A stretch of 64,000 nucleotides of DNA, taken from NCBI GenBank assembly GCA_019637435.1, contig JAHBVO010000003.1, positions 1,178,001 to 1,242,000 of the forward strand, given 5' to 3'. The translations under genes and the position numbers were made by a program. The DNA comes from Candidatus Obscuribacterales bacterium (GTDB lineage: Bacteria; Cyanobacteriota; Vampirovibrionia; Obscuribacterales; Obscuribacteraceae). The notes under the pieces are model-generated. The model was not told the origin of the DNA. It made no database searches and was given only the letters and a program-made list of their open reading frames with translations. This document shows positions 10,361 through 19,907 of the stretch, piece by piece. How positions within the stretch are numbered: the first letter of the stretch is position 1; every line of letters starts with the position of its first letter.

Positions 10361-12031
10361 TCAAATCAAACGGTCCTCGAAGAAAACACGAGTGTCCTCT
10401 TTCGGATTCAAATGACTCAATTTCACCTGAGAATCCGGCGTGCCTTTTGACGCCAGCTCTTTGCGTAGAGCTTCGTAGCTACCGGGCTTTATCACTCTGA
10501 TACCGGGCGGATCAAGGCGCAGCGAGCGGCGTTTGTCCGAGTATTCGTGATTCACTTGCGAAAGTTCGCGGTCGAAGCTAGACGCCAGTTTCTCCAGAAA
10601 AGACGATGGGCAGGCAGCATCCGGGTTTTGCAGTTCCAACCACAAACTATAATGAGGTGTTGGATCGAATTGCGGGATCACAGTGAAGAAACGGGCTCCC
10701 AGACTGCACTCCGAAAGCGCACGAACGATGCTATCAGTGACTTGAAGCTCAGTGATTTTCTCACCGGAGAACGAGAAAACATTACCGCCACGGTATTGGA
10801 ATTCGATAAGAGGAGTTTCGTTGTGAAAACCAACTACTTTGACGACATCCCGAATGTTGTAACGATACAATCCGGCGGATGTGGTGAGAAGGATGTAGTA
10901 GCTCTCGCCCAGTTCAAGCTGATGCGCGAGCTTAAAAGTCGGGTTTGTCGATTCTATTTCGGACACCGGGATGAATTCGTAAAAGTGCGATCTAACTGCA
11001 AGAGCCTGTTTGTCGGGAGACAGAAAAATGGTTCCTCGTCCTTCGCTTGCACCATATGTGATGTCACAGATAGGAGTTTCACCTAGCAACTCTTTCAAGC
11101 CTGGCAAATAGAAACTCGCCGCAGCTTTTGTCCAGCACGAGGACACAGCAAGCTCGGGCCAGACTTTCCAAGGCACGCACTGATCGGACTCCACCAATTT
11201 GTCCAGCAGTCGGCCTTTCGTGCGGTCTCGATTGATGAGGGACGAAATCTTGTCGAGGATAGCGCGAGGTACGGTGTCTGGCGCTCGCAGTGTGCCATCG
11301 AAAAGATCGCGCGCTAGCGCGGCACCATGCATTTTCAGACGACTTCCAAGCAGGAAAATCGTGCTGGGATTAAGTGTGTAAAACGACGTAACCGGCTGAG
11401 CCAGAGCGGTTCTCAAAATGCAGTAGTAGCGGGTCTCGTAATCTTTAAGCGTAAACACATCATATGGAACAGAGAGAATCGACTGGCGAACCGGCTCCGG
11501 CTCCATTAAATACAGGGCACCGGATATGGCGCCAAATGGTATTCCACTAACGGTTCTGCCTTCTTCGGCCGGCGACGCTATCGTCAGAGCGCAACCATCC
11601 GCCAGTGCAGGAAAGTGCTGAAAGAGTTTGTAGCAGGAAACCTTAGATGCTCTGCGGAACTCACTGATGTAGTCCTTCGTGATTGGAATCAGCTTGCGTT
11701 TATTTGTAGTGCCGCTGGTGGTAGCAAACATAAAAGGGTCTTGAGCCGTGAGAATCCCCTTTTCGCCCTGCACAAGGCGGTCGACGTACGGTCGAAAGTA
11801 CTCATAGTCGTTCGGCGGCAAGGCGCGACAATAGTCATCGTAATTCCGCACGGAATTGAAGCCGTGTTCTCGACCGAACGCAGAGTTACGTCCACTCTGG
11901 ATAATTTCGGAGAGCCGCGACAACTGAGCGCTCTTCGGATCTTTGCTGGCGGACTCGAACCGGCGCACTTCCTCGCCGGCAAGAGTCGTAAATGTTTTAT
12001 AGATTAGCTTCCTTATCATTTGATCCGGCAT
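10361..12031 (-). CDS. GH3 family acyl-acid-amido synthetase-like protein
   Basis: The protein has 556 residues from the ATG at 12031. An ATG at 12019 (MIRKLIYKTF) is also possible, and the frame extends upstream to a TTG at 12073. The three GH3 / ANL adenylation motifs are visible. They are TTSGTTNKRKLIP (about residues 104-116), YGASEG (327-332) and GLYRYNIRDVVKVVGF (from about 388). GH3 enzymes adenylate a carboxylic acid with ATP and conjugate it to an amino acid. In plants they modify auxin and jasmonate. Scattered bacterial members exist with unknown substrates. The protein has no signal peptide, so it is presumably cytoplasmic. It is divergent from the membrane protein gene at 12205, sharing about 170 bp of upstream DNA. 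The family is confident; the substrate is not known. Confidence 0.85.
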   Translation of the reverse strand: MPDQMIRKLIYKTFTTLAGEEVRRFESASKDPKSAQLSRLSEIIQSGRNSAFGREHGFNSVRNYDDYCRALPPNDYEYFRPYVDRLVQGEKGILTAQDPFMFATTSGTTNKRKLIPITKDYISEFRRASKVSCYKLFQHFPALADGCALTIASPAEEGRTVSGIPFGAISGALYLMEPEPVRQSILSVPYDVFTLKDYETRYYCILRTALAQPVTSFYTLNPSTIFLLGSRLKMHGAALARDLFDGTLRAPDTVPRAILDKISSLINRDRTKGRLLDKLVESDQCVPWKVWPELAVSSCWTKAAASFYLPGLKELLGETPICDITYGASEGRGTIFLSPDKQALAVRSHFYEFIPVSEIESTNPTFKLAHQLELGESYYILLTTSAGLYRYNIRDVVKVVGFHNETPLIEFQYRGGNVFSFSGEKITELQVTDSIVRALSECSLGARFFTVIPQFDPTPHYSLWLELQNPDAACPSSFLEKLASSFDRELSQVNHEYSDKRRSLRLDPPGIRVIKPGSYEALRKELASKGTPDSQVKLSHLNPKEDTRVFFEDRLI

Positions 12032-12204
12032 CTCAGCGACGAAAGCGAGTGCGCAAAATGAGAACTCGTGCAAACTTTGACAAAATAAGCACTGTATCAG
12101 TGACGCGGCGCCTGAGGGTGTGAATGAAAGAAATTAAACAGGGTTGTCATTTAGGGCTTGATAAAATCAGGCTGTGAAATTCAAGCCGGATCGCTCGTCT
12201 GAAA

Positions 12205-13761
12205 ATGCGATCGGATTCGGGCTTTATTCGGCCGCCAGGCGGTTATGAGCGATTAATGACGACACGAGCGCTGCCAAAACTCAATATCGGTTTCTACGCA
12301 CTGCAAGTGGCGCTGCTCATGTTCGCGTGTTTCACTATTACTATTTTCTACACAATCGCCTGGGATGTGTTGCGCTCGTACCCCTACGCCATCGAGTACG
12401 AGGGGCACATATTCTGGGCCTCGCACAGCCTTTCGCTGGGCAAAAACATCTATGACGCGGCAATGCTCTCCAACCAAAACTGGGGAGTGATTATCTACAA
12501 TCCGCTCTACATCGCGATCGGTGCTTGCCTTGTGAAGTTGTTAGGTCTGAGCTACGAGCCATTGCGATTGCTTACGATGGTTTCGACCCTCGCCGCATTT
12601 TCAGGAATCGTTGTCGTCCTGATTAATCACTGTAAATTGCGGCACTTCCATGCCATCATCGCCCTTGCGCTCTTCGCAAGCAGTTTACCGGTCTTTTACT
12701 GGTCCGGCGTCGCAAGAGTAGACATGCTCGGTTTAGCACTTTCCGTTTGGGGGCTGGAAAGATTCTTGAGCGCCTGGAATAAGCGCGCGGTGACCGCATC
12801 AGCAACCCCTCAGAAGCGATTCAACTGGTCGCTTGTCGCATCCATCCTGTTGTTGGTCGCAGCGTTCTTCACCAAGCAGCAATATTTCGTATTTCCGGTT
12901 TCGATTGCGATTTTCTGTTTCCTAAACAGTCAGAGAAAGTTGGGAACTGTTGTCCTCGCGACCTGGGCTGTCAGCGTCGCGACGATAGTTGCTTTCATCC
13001 AACAAATAAGCGGCGGATATCTGGCTCACCTCGCCTATGCAAGCGGACTGCCCTGGGAATGGAGCACCATGAAGCAGTTTCTGTTTCCTTTTCTATCGGA
13101 TTATAAAACCATCGCATCAATATCAGTGATACTTCTCGCCGGTTTCGTTTCTCGACGAAAGCACCCACACGAGGCTCTGGCAAAGGTTTTGCTTCTGATT
13201 TCCTTTGCGCTCTGTATGTACACAATGGGACTGCGCGCGGCTTACCACAATCATCTTATTTGCACTGAAATCGCGCTTTATTGGCTCGCCGCAATTAGTT
13301 TGAGCAAGCTTTCCGGCGGTCCGTCGCTTGCCGTGATCCTGGCAGTCGTTTTGAGCTTGAACACCATGCAAATCTATTTCGCGGTGCTCTGGGAGCGGCT
13401 CAAAATTCTTCCCCAAACGAGGCAATCACTGAAGCTATTCAAAGAGAATAATTTCGCCGGCAAAACCATTCTCTCTGAAGATCCAACTCTGCCAATGCTT
13501 GTCGGGGCGAAGCCTTCGATGATCGATGGAACAACGATCATGAATATGTCAGAAAAACATCCGGAGCAGATCCAGGCGTTAAGAGATGCCATTGCAGCCA
13601 AGCGCTTCAACGCGATCATCATAAACACAGCGGATGCGGAAAAACTAAACCAAGAAATATGGACGGAGCCAATGGTCCGCCTCATAAAACAAAATTATCG
13701 GTTGGCAGGACGCACCGGCGGAAACGGATTACCGCAGAGCGTCTACTTTCCCGTTTACTGA
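12205..13761 (+). CDS. Polytopic membrane protein, glycosyltransferase-like (GT-C / DUF2029 style)
   Basis: The protein has 518 residues from 12205. An ATG at 12256 (MTTRALPKLNIGF) would give a shorter N-terminus and is a plausible alternative. There are about ten hydrophobic segments. After the first is a periplasmic loop with an acidic pair and aromatic residues (YAIEYEGHIFWASHSL), then an IIYNPLYI segment, then WSGVARVDMLG. This layout is typical of GT-C type lipid-linked sugar transferases and related mannosyltransferases. A soluble C-terminal domain of about 120 residues follows. I would expect it to act in surface glycan or glycolipid assembly at the inner membrane, but the exact donor and acceptor cannot be read from the sequence. 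Its stop overlaps the end of the convergent small gene by 7 bp. Confidence 0.65.
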   Translation: MRSDSGFIRPPGGYERLMTTRALPKLNIGFYALQVALLMFACFTITIFYTIAWDVLRSYPYAIEYEGHIFWASHSLSLGKNIYDAAMLSNQNWGVIIYNPLYIAIGACLVKLLGLSYEPLRLLTMVSTLAAFSGIVVVLINHCKLRHFHAIIALALFASSLPVFYWSGVARVDMLGLALSVWGLERFLSAWNKRAVTASATPQKRFNWSLVASILLLVAAFFTKQQYFVFPVSIAIFCFLNSQRKLGTVVLATWAVSVATIVAFIQQISGGYLAHLAYASGLPWEWSTMKQFLFPFLSDYKTIASISVILLAGFVSRRKHPHEALAKVLLLISFALCMYTMGLRAAYHNHLICTEIALYWLAAISLSKLSGGPSLAVILAVVLSLNTMQIYFAVLWERLKILPQTRQSLKLFKENNFAGKTILSEDPTLPMLVGAKPSMIDGTTIMNMSEKHPEQIQALRDAIAAKRFNAIIINTADAEKLNQEIWTEPMVRLIKQNYRLAGRTGGNGLPQSVYFPVY

Positions 13762-13952
13762 CTGTTAGGATTGGAGCTGGAGTTGGAGCTTTCCTGACGT
13801 TGCTTCAACAAGATGAGCTGAGCTTGTTGTTCGCGCTCGGCTTCTGCACCACCGCCACCTTTGCCAGCGTTGGCGCTGTTTGCGAAGGCTACGAGCATAG
13901 TAAATACAGCCAAGACGACAAGACCTGTAATTCTGCGCTGAGTTTTGGACAT
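13755..13952 (-). CDS. Small secreted or periplasmic protein, unknown function
   Basis: The protein has 65 residues from the ATG at 13952 (MSKTQRRITGLVVLAVFTML). A TTG at 13970 would add six residues. The N-terminus is a clean signal peptide ending at NSANA. The mature part is only about 35 residues: a glycine run (GKGGGG), a Q/E-rich helix (REQQAQLILLKQRQ) and a serine/asparagine tail. I do not recognise a family. GAGG lies about 11 nt upstream of the ATG. It converges on the membrane protein gene to its left and overlaps its 3' end by 7 bp. The signal peptide is the main reason to believe it is real. Confidence 0.55.
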   Translation of the reverse strand: MSKTQRRITGLVVLAVFTMLVAFANSANAGKGGGGAEAEREQQAQLILLKQRQESSNSSSNPNSQ

Positions 13953-14172
13953 AGTCTCAAAGGACCTCAAGAAACTGACTAGTACAGTTGAAGTTTATAT
14001 CTCAAATGCCGCGCCTGTTTCTATCCACCGTCGGATTAACTTTTGCACACGCAGGCAATTCGTAGGCGTTTCCGACCATTGAGAAAACTATTTGCAGCTT
14101 TATTTCACTTAGAAACTAGCACTCACAGGTTATATTATCCGCTGGATATAAATTACTGAATTCAAGTTTGCA

Positions 14173-14796
14173 ATGAGCAATATTGCCGCCGCGCCTCGAG
14201 AAAAAACTGCAAGTACAACCGTCGTCGGGCAACTCTATCGCCCTCAGCCCGGGCGCAGATTCGTAGCGGCTTGGGCGTATGACTATCTCGTCTGTTTCTG
14301 GCTCGCTGTTTGGACCGTCGAGATCTTGAAGGCGACACTCGGAAGCGCCGTCGCTGAGTTGCCACTATTGGTGGTGACATGCCTTTTTATGTTGGCAAGG
14401 GATTTTCCCTTCGAAGGACGCGGCGTTGGGAAGAATCTGCTTGGACTCAGGACGGTGGATGCCAGGACTGGCGAAAAGCCGTCGCTGTTTCAATCGATAA
14501 TTCGCAACAGCGTTCTTCTCGGTCCCTTCCTTCTTTACCAGGTAGTTCTTGGACTGCACAAAACCGTGTGGGCAGGTCAAACGACTGATTTATTGATGCT
14601 GGTGAAAGGCATCTGCTTATTGGCAGGCAGCCTGCTTCTTCTCCTTGAAGGTCTCAGTCTGCACCGCGGTCGTGGTCTGCGCATCGCAGACAAACTGGCA
14701 GGCACGAAGGTCGTGTTAACAGACAAGCCGTGTTTTCGAAATCCGGTTTCCCTTCCTCTTTTTGCTGTAGGAAACAATAGATCGCGCTCTGATTAA
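14173..14796 (+). CDS. RDD family membrane protein
   Basis: The protein has 207 residues. Residues 20-40 contain the family signature in the first segment (RRFVAAWAYDYLV, an Arg then Asp pair). Next comes the second segment, then the characteristic cytoplasmic loop GRGVGKNLLGLRTVDARTGE with RN at the start of the third membrane segment. RDD proteins are small multi-spanning inner-membrane proteins, some linked to ion transport, most of unknown role. The gene sits 15 bp before the next membrane protein gene on the same strand and is probably co-transcribed with it. No strong ribosome binding site precedes the ATG. The family call is confident; the function is open. Confidence 0.8.
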   Translation: MSNIAAAPREKTASTTVVGQLYRPQPGRRFVAAWAYDYLVCFWLAVWTVEILKATLGSAVAELPLLVVTCLFMLARDFPFEGRGVGKNLLGLRTVDARTGEKPSLFQSIIRNSVLLGPFLLYQVVLGLHKTVWAGQTTDLLMLVKGICLLAGSLLLLLEGLSLHRGRGLRIADKLAGTKVVLTDKPCFRNPVSLPLFAVGNNRSRSD

Positions 14797-14811
14797 TAGC
14801 TCAGAGTATCT

Positions 14812-16296
14812 ATGGTTGCAACCATGTTCTCGATTTCGGAAGAGTCAATTAACAAGCTAGAGAGAGCCGCAGAGCTTGTCTTTGCGATCGTCCTCGGAGC
14901 GATATGCGTATCGCTCTTTAGCGATAACGTCTGGCGGGTCTTCCAATCTTCCGATACTGCATGGCTTGTTAAAACCGGCGAGTACGTATTGAATCATGGA
15001 TTGCCGGCAACTGATTTATTCAGCTGGACTCAGCCCGGCAAACCCTGGATTCTGTATCAATGGTTTTTCGAAGTGTGTCTCGGTTTCTTTTATAAGGTCG
15101 GTGGTTTGTGGCTCACTGGTCTTGTTGGTCTGTTCGTCTTTTCGCTCATCTATTTCTGGCTGTTGCCAATATCGATGGCAACGAAAGGAGTGAAGCCAGT
15201 CTTCATCGCAGGATTTTTGTGTCTTATAGTCACTCCCTCCTGGTTCTGGCTTCGTCCGCAACTGTTTTCATTTCTTCTGATTATTGTTTTCTTGCGGATA
15301 TTAGAGGACTTCCGAATCAACGGACTGAAGCGAACACTCTGGCTGTTGCCACCACTGATGATACTGTGGGCAAATTCTCATTCATTCTGGTTTATCGGCT
15401 TAATCCTGATCCTGTCTTACTTCGTTCATAATCTTTCTCAGAGAAGCAACAAAGATCGACTGACAGTCTTGACCATCGCAGCTCTCAGTGCCGCCGCGGT
15501 TTTCATAAACCCATACGCGGGTGAGATTCTGCCCTACAATTTCGGGTTTGTCTCGCGCCCAGAAATCGCAGCAATTAAAGAGCTGCATCCAATTTTGCTC
15601 ACTGAACCACTCGCTAATTTGCCGCTGCTGCTCTATTTCATCCTGACCTGGAGTGCGCTGATCGTCGGGCGGCTCCACGTCCCATCAGTGGGACTGTGGC
15701 TCTCTATTTCGGGAACGGTCGCCGCTCTCTGCTGCTATAGATTCGCACCACTGGGAGTGCTTCTCACCTGGCCTTATCTGAGCCTGGTGCTTTCGAGCTG
15801 GAAGTTTACAAGTCGCGAAAATACCGAGGCTCCATGCGGCAAACGAGGTGCTCTTGTCCTGACCGTGGCACCGATAGTGGTAGCATCGCTGGTTTGTCTC
15901 GCGACATACAATTCGGTTTTTCCGTATAACAAAACAGTCTGGTTTACTCACCAGTACAGCAATCAAGGCGCAATCGAGTTTCTCAAAGAGCATCCGGAAC
16001 TTGTTAAACAGATGTTCTGTGACGACGCGGCAGGTTGCAGCATGATTCTGGAAAACATTGGACCGGTCTTCATTGACACGCGATTCGATTTCTACGGTCA
16101 AGATTTCTCTAACCAGTATCGTCAGTGCCTGTACGCTCAACACGGGTGGCAGAAGCTGTTTCAGTCGTGGGGAATCAAATCAGCATGTGTTAGGAACAAC
16201 GCGCCGCTGTGTTTTGAACTGAAAAACTCCAAGCAGTGGAAATCCCTGTTTGATGACGGTCAATACACTGTTTTCGTATTGGTCAAAACCGAATAG
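14812..16296 (+). CDS. Polytopic membrane protein, glycosyltransferase-like, unknown substrate
   Basis: The protein has 494 residues with about ten hydrophobic segments. After the first helix there is a periplasmic loop with SSDTAWLVKTGEYVLNHG, then DLFSWTQPGKPWILYQW. This loop type occurs in a family of bacterial proteins distantly related to GT-C glycosyltransferases. A conserved-looking WLRPQLFSFLL segment follows, and the C-terminal 110 residues are soluble (FIDTRFDFYG). I infer a role in building or modifying a surface polymer. The start is the ATG at 14812; a second ATG lies 12 nt further in. The gene converges with the LptF/LptG gene, 14 bp apart. The specific family is not certain. 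Confidence 0.6.
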   Translation: MVATMFSISEESINKLERAAELVFAIVLGAICVSLFSDNVWRVFQSSDTAWLVKTGEYVLNHGLPATDLFSWTQPGKPWILYQWFFEVCLGFFYKVGGLWLTGLVGLFVFSLIYFWLLPISMATKGVKPVFIAGFLCLIVTPSWFWLRPQLFSFLLIIVFLRILEDFRINGLKRTLWLLPPLMILWANSHSFWFIGLILILSYFVHNLSQRSNKDRLTVLTIAALSAAAVFINPYAGEILPYNFGFVSRPEIAAIKELHPILLTEPLANLPLLLYFILTWSALIVGRLHVPSVGLWLSISGTVAALCCYRFAPLGVLLTWPYLSLVLSSWKFTSRENTEAPCGKRGALVLTVAPIVVASLVCLATYNSVFPYNKTVWFTHQYSNQGAIEFLKEHPELVKQMFCDDAAGCSMILENIGPVFIDTRFDFYGQDFSNQYRQCLYAQHGWQKLFQSWGIKSACVRNNAPLCFELKNSKQWKSLFDDGQYTVFVLVKTE

Positions 16297-16310
16297 CGTA
16301 TCGGTTTCGA

Positions 16311-17402
16311 TCAAGAATTTCGCCGCAAAATCGTGAAGCCCAAACCGATCAAACACAAGACCGAGAGCGGTAGCCAGGCTGCAACCAGTGGATCCAGTCT
16401 GGAATTCTCGGATAGCGACAGGCAGATTTGCTGGAGAAGGAAAAACATCACAACAAGAACGCCACCATAAACGAATGAGACGTTGAGGCTTCTGCGCCTG
16501 CGGACGGTCATGAGCGGCAGCGCTGCTAAGACAAGAAAGAAGCAGCTTGCGGGATGGGAATAGCGCCTGTAGTACTGGGTTCGCAATTCCGCCGGCGCTT
16601 TTTTTCCGGACTTCTCAAAGCCGTCGATTTCTGCTCGCAGTTGGCTGGTGGTTTTCTCAAGCGAGCTGGTCGGTCCCTGGGCGATGTAACTAGCAAGTTT
16701 CGCATTGCTGCCGAATTTCATGCGTCGAAAGTTACCGCGGGTGATGAGACCGTCTCCTTTGACGAAGTCAAAGAGGTTGCCATTTTCCAGAACCCACTGA
16801 CCTTCCAGCCACGTCGCACGTTCCGCCCAGATGATGTTCATCTCTTTGTCGGAGGCTTTGTCCAAAAACAAAAGTCCTTTTACTTGTCGTCCATTAGGGC
16901 ATCCAAACACCATCGTCTGGCTCATACGGTCATTGGCATCTTTGACTTGAACAATCGGCTGTCCCACGAACGGCCTTTCTGCAGCATAGATACCGAGAAG
17001 AACGAGTTTCTGTGACAAAAGCTTGTTCTGCGGCGCCACGTATTCATTCATCCCGTACGCCAGGAAAGAAGCGGCCAGACCCATCATCAGGTATGGCACA
17101 ACCAGCCTGCGTGTAGGTACACCAGAGACCTGTAGAGCCAGGAATTCGGAATCGTTGTGTTGCCTTGCCAGGGTGACCAGCGTTGCGATCAAAACGCCCG
17201 CTGGCAGGCAATACGCAATGCCGGTGGGTAGCTGCAACATCATTATGGACAGCACTGTATTCGGTGGCAGCCCGAACTGGTTGAGTAAGTCCATCACTCT
17301 TTGAAATTCAATCGTGCCGAAGAAAATTCCGATCACGCAGAGCGAGCCCACAATGAGCACTTGCATTGCTTCGCCGATCAAATACCTGTCGAAGAGCTTC
17401 AT
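16311..17402 (-). CDS. LptF/LptG family permease (YjgP/YjgQ)
   Basis: The protein has 363 residues, the usual length for LptF/LptG. It starts MKLFDRYLIGEAMQVLIVGS, matching the typical first helix. Two more N-terminal membrane segments follow, then a periplasmic beta-jellyroll region (residues about 125-265), then three C-terminal helices. An LPAGVLIATLVTLARQHNDSE stretch matches the cytoplasmic coupling region that contacts the LptB ATPase. In known systems LptB2FG extracts lipopolysaccharide from the inner membrane and passes it to the periplasmic bridge. It lies 10 bp downstream of the Lnt-like gene on the same strand, so the two are probably one operon. No LptB, LptC or second permease is present in this window. 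Confidence 0.9.
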   Translation of the reverse strand: MKLFDRYLIGEAMQVLIVGSLCVIGIFFGTIEFQRVMDLLNQFGLPPNTVLSIMMLQLPTGIAYCLPAGVLIATLVTLARQHNDSEFLALQVSGVPTRRLVVPYLMMGLAASFLAYGMNEYVAPQNKLLSQKLVLLGIYAAERPFVGQPIVQVKDANDRMSQTMVFGCPNGRQVKGLLFLDKASDKEMNIIWAERATWLEGQWVLENGNLFDFVKGDGLITRGNFRRMKFGSNAKLASYIAQGPTSSLEKTTSQLRAEIDGFEKSGKKAPAELRTQYYRRYSHPASCFFLVLAALPLMTVRRRRSLNVSFVYGGVLVVMFFLLQQICLSLSENSRLDPLVAAWLPLSVLCLIGLGFTILRRNS

Positions 17403-17412
17403 TTAGATCCTG

Positions 17413-19002
17413 TCAAAAGGAGAGGCGGGTGAACGGAGTCGTATCGGTTTCCAGGGTGACCTCTGCACTGATATGCGCTGGTTTTTCGACAGGTGCATCG
17501 CACATCTTTCGACCGACTGAATCGAAGATTGCTGATGGACCAAGAAGCGTGGAGAATACGAAGGCTCGATGATTCTCGACGGCACGCATGGTGCAAAACG
17601 CATGCATCTGATCCATGAGAATACTCGGGTAAAACCAACCCATATTGCTGCAGTCGACGAGCAGTTGAGCTCCCGATTTGACGCTGTCTGTCGAGAGCTT
17701 GGGCAGCACGCATTCGAAGCACAACATAGAACCGATCTTCATATCTGAGCAATCGAAGACAACTACTTTGCTATCAGGGGTGGTGTCAGTATATTTGTGA
17801 TTGGGACCGTACATGAGAAAGCCGATTGGGGTTTCTTTCACCCAATCGGGCGTGAATTCACCAAACGGAACCAGATAACGTTTGTGATAGATTGGCTGAC
17901 AAATCTTGCCCGTTCTATCAAACGCGCACACTGAGTTGTACTCGCAGCCCTTCTCATCAGTGTCCAGCAAACCGACTACCCATGTTTGATTTCGTTGAGG
18001 CGGAAATTTCGCAACCATATCGATAACATCGCGGTTCTTCGTAAAATTGGATATTAGCGACCACTCCGGCCAAACACACAAGCCGTCTTTCGGGCACTCT
18101 TCAGTTAGAGAAATATGCTTGTCCAGTATTTTGACCGAGTCGACCTTGTGAATTACTGTCGACAAACAGCCCTGCACAGCAGAGACTGTGTATTTCTTCG
18201 CGGTGGAATTCTTCTGGGTTTCCAGCCGCCAGATGCCAAAAACAGGCAGGGCAAAAATCAGTGAAAGGGCAACGGTCGTATTCAACAGCATCGACGCGAT
18301 GCTGTTGTAGGAGAACTCCTTGAGCGCTCGAATCCGGAAGCTCAACAAACCCAGAAGGACTACATTAGCCAACACAATTACGGCACCGAGCCCGACGCCG
18401 CCGATTACCGAAGCAATCTGAATCAGGGCGGTTTGTTTGTACTGGCTGTATTCCAGAGAAGCCCATGGAACGCCAAATAGCAGAGGAGAGTTGCACATCT
18501 TGTCTATCAAGACGTATAGGAAAGGCACGACAAGGAAGGCTGGAAAGTACCACCGCCCCTGGTGGCAGGCGGGCAACCAACCGTTTCGCATCGGCACCGC
18601 ACGCAAGACGCAGATGAAAATCGAAAAGAACAAGGCCTGCCAGGCCGACATAGTAGTCCAGAAGAAAAATGATACGAAGGCTGGACACTGAGAAAACGGT
18701 CCCAGCCCGAACTCCGGACGGAAGAACAAATAAAAGTTCTGGTACACCAGAAAGTATGCCATCGCGAAAAACCAGCCGCGAACGCCGGCATACCACGGAT
18801 CGCGCGCAGTGACTGCGAGATAGAGAATGGGCATTAGCCCGAACCAGGCCAGATACGACTGTTCGAAGCCCGGAGCGGAAAGACCCAGAATCGCTCCCGA
18901 CAAAAAGGCGACCGCCCGGTAGGGAAGTTCCTGACGAAAAGTGAGCGGAGTGTTAGTCCGACCCGAATCCGTCAATGAGAGAAGAGTAGAGAGTTTAGAC
19001 AT
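17413..19002 (-). CDS. lnt: Apolipoprotein N-acyltransferase (Lnt)
   Basis: The protein has 529 residues from the ATG at 19002 (MSKLSTLLSL). The open frame extends 54 codons further upstream, but that part shows no signal or homology. About six N-terminal membrane helices precede a nitrilase-fold domain. The Lnt Glu-Lys-Cys triad is intact: Glu313 in VWPEWS, Lys374 in YHKRYLVPFGEF and Cys428 in GSMLCFE. The enzyme transfers the third acyl chain to the N-terminal cysteine of lipoproteins in the inner membrane, which allows their sorting to the outer membrane. Placement just before LptF/G makes an envelope-biogenesis operon. The ATG lies 125 bp from the divergent alpha/beta hydrolase start at 19127. 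Confidence 0.9.
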   Translation of the reverse strand: MSKLSTLLSLTDSGRTNTPLTFRQELPYRAVAFLSGAILGLSAPGFEQSYLAWFGLMPILYLAVTARDPWYAGVRGWFFAMAYFLVYQNFYLFFRPEFGLGPFSQCPAFVSFFFWTTMSAWQALFFSIFICVLRAVPMRNGWLPACHQGRWYFPAFLVVPFLYVLIDKMCNSPLLFGVPWASLEYSQYKQTALIQIASVIGGVGLGAVIVLANVVLLGLLSFRIRALKEFSYNSIASMLLNTTVALSLIFALPVFGIWRLETQKNSTAKKYTVSAVQGCLSTVIHKVDSVKILDKHISLTEECPKDGLCVWPEWSLISNFTKNRDVIDMVAKFPPQRNQTWVVGLLDTDEKGCEYNSVCAFDRTGKICQPIYHKRYLVPFGEFTPDWVKETPIGFLMYGPNHKYTDTTPDSKVVVFDCSDMKIGSMLCFECVLPKLSTDSVKSGAQLLVDCSNMGWFYPSILMDQMHAFCTMRAVENHRAFVFSTLLGPSAIFDSVGRKMCDAPVEKPAHISAEVTLETDTTPFTRLSF

Positions 19003-19126
19003 GTCATTATTTCGTGAAAAGAGACTAACGCATGTATTAGACCTCGACATTAATATGCGATTCATATTTCGATGAAATTTCACATATATAATTTCTCGGT
19101 TCGAAGTCGCGTCTGTCTTGAAGTCT

Positions 19127-19885
19127 ATGGCCTTCCAAAGATTAGCTCGAAAAATACTGCTCACCCTTGTGGGAAGCAGTTTCTTACTAATTCTCGCCGG
19201 CGTCCCACAAGCGGACGCACGGGCCGCCGCGCCGGTCGCAGCTTCGGCTGACCAGCGACTTGTACGTGTTTACTTTCTCACAGGTGGTCCTGTCGACATC
19301 TTCAGCAGAGAGACTGCAAACAACATTCGTACCAAGATGGATAGTTACTCGCAGAACCTCGCAATCCCAGCGAAATTTGAACGCCACTGGTTTGCGCACT
19401 GGCGCGGACTGTCAAAACGAATCGCCCGGCTAAACGGACGAGATAAGATCGTCTTAATCGGACACAGCTGGGGAGCTGCCGGTGCCGTTCAAGTGGCACA
19501 TCAGCTCAAAAAGAAAAATGTGCCTGTCGATTTGTTGGTCACCATCGACACGGTTCCCATTCCCGGACTGTTAGGACACGCACGCATACCAGACAACGTG
19601 CTCAGCAACTACAATTTCTACCAGGCAAGCGATTTGTTCGCTCACACCGCCCACAAAAATCATCGCAAAGACGATGGAACTGATACAGGCATCCACAATG
19701 TTCAGGTCGTTATGGGAGCCGTTTATTCGCCGCACATGCGTATCGACGATCGCATCGAACCAGTTATTTCGAGTATGGTTGGCATGCTCATGAGAGGCTG
19801 TATCGATAACGTCAGACTGCCAGAGAAGCTGGATAAACAGCTCATCTGTGATGTAACCAAAGAACTGGAACGTTATCCCAACTAA
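19127..19885 (+). CDS. Secreted alpha/beta-hydrolase (lipase or thioesterase-like)
   Basis: The protein has 252 residues from the ATG at 19127; a TTG nine bases earlier is less likely. The signal peptide runs to about PQADARA. The mature protein shows a lipase-like nucleophile elbow, VLIGHSWGAAGA (Gly-His-Ser-Trp-Gly). An Asp follows in LVTIDTVP, and a late His lies in IHNVQV or YSPH. A TATAAT hexamer at 19087-19092 is a plausible -10 box. The protein probably acts in the periplasm on an ester or thioester. It is followed after 22 bp by the O-antigen ligase-like gene on the same strand and may share its transcript. The substrate cannot be inferred. Confidence 0.7.
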   Translation: MAFQRLARKILLTLVGSSFLLILAGVPQADARAAAPVAASADQRLVRVYFLTGGPVDIFSRETANNIRTKMDSYSQNLAIPAKFERHWFAHWRGLSKRIARLNGRDKIVLIGHSWGAAGAVQVAHQLKKKNVPVDLLVTIDTVPIPGLLGHARIPDNVLSNYNFYQASDLFAHTAHKNHRKDDGTDTGIHNVQVVMGAVYSPHMRIDDRIEPVISSMVGMLMRGCIDNVRLPEKLDKQLICDVTKELERYPN

Positions 19886-19907
19886 TTCGAATTGCGACGG
19901 CGTTGCG

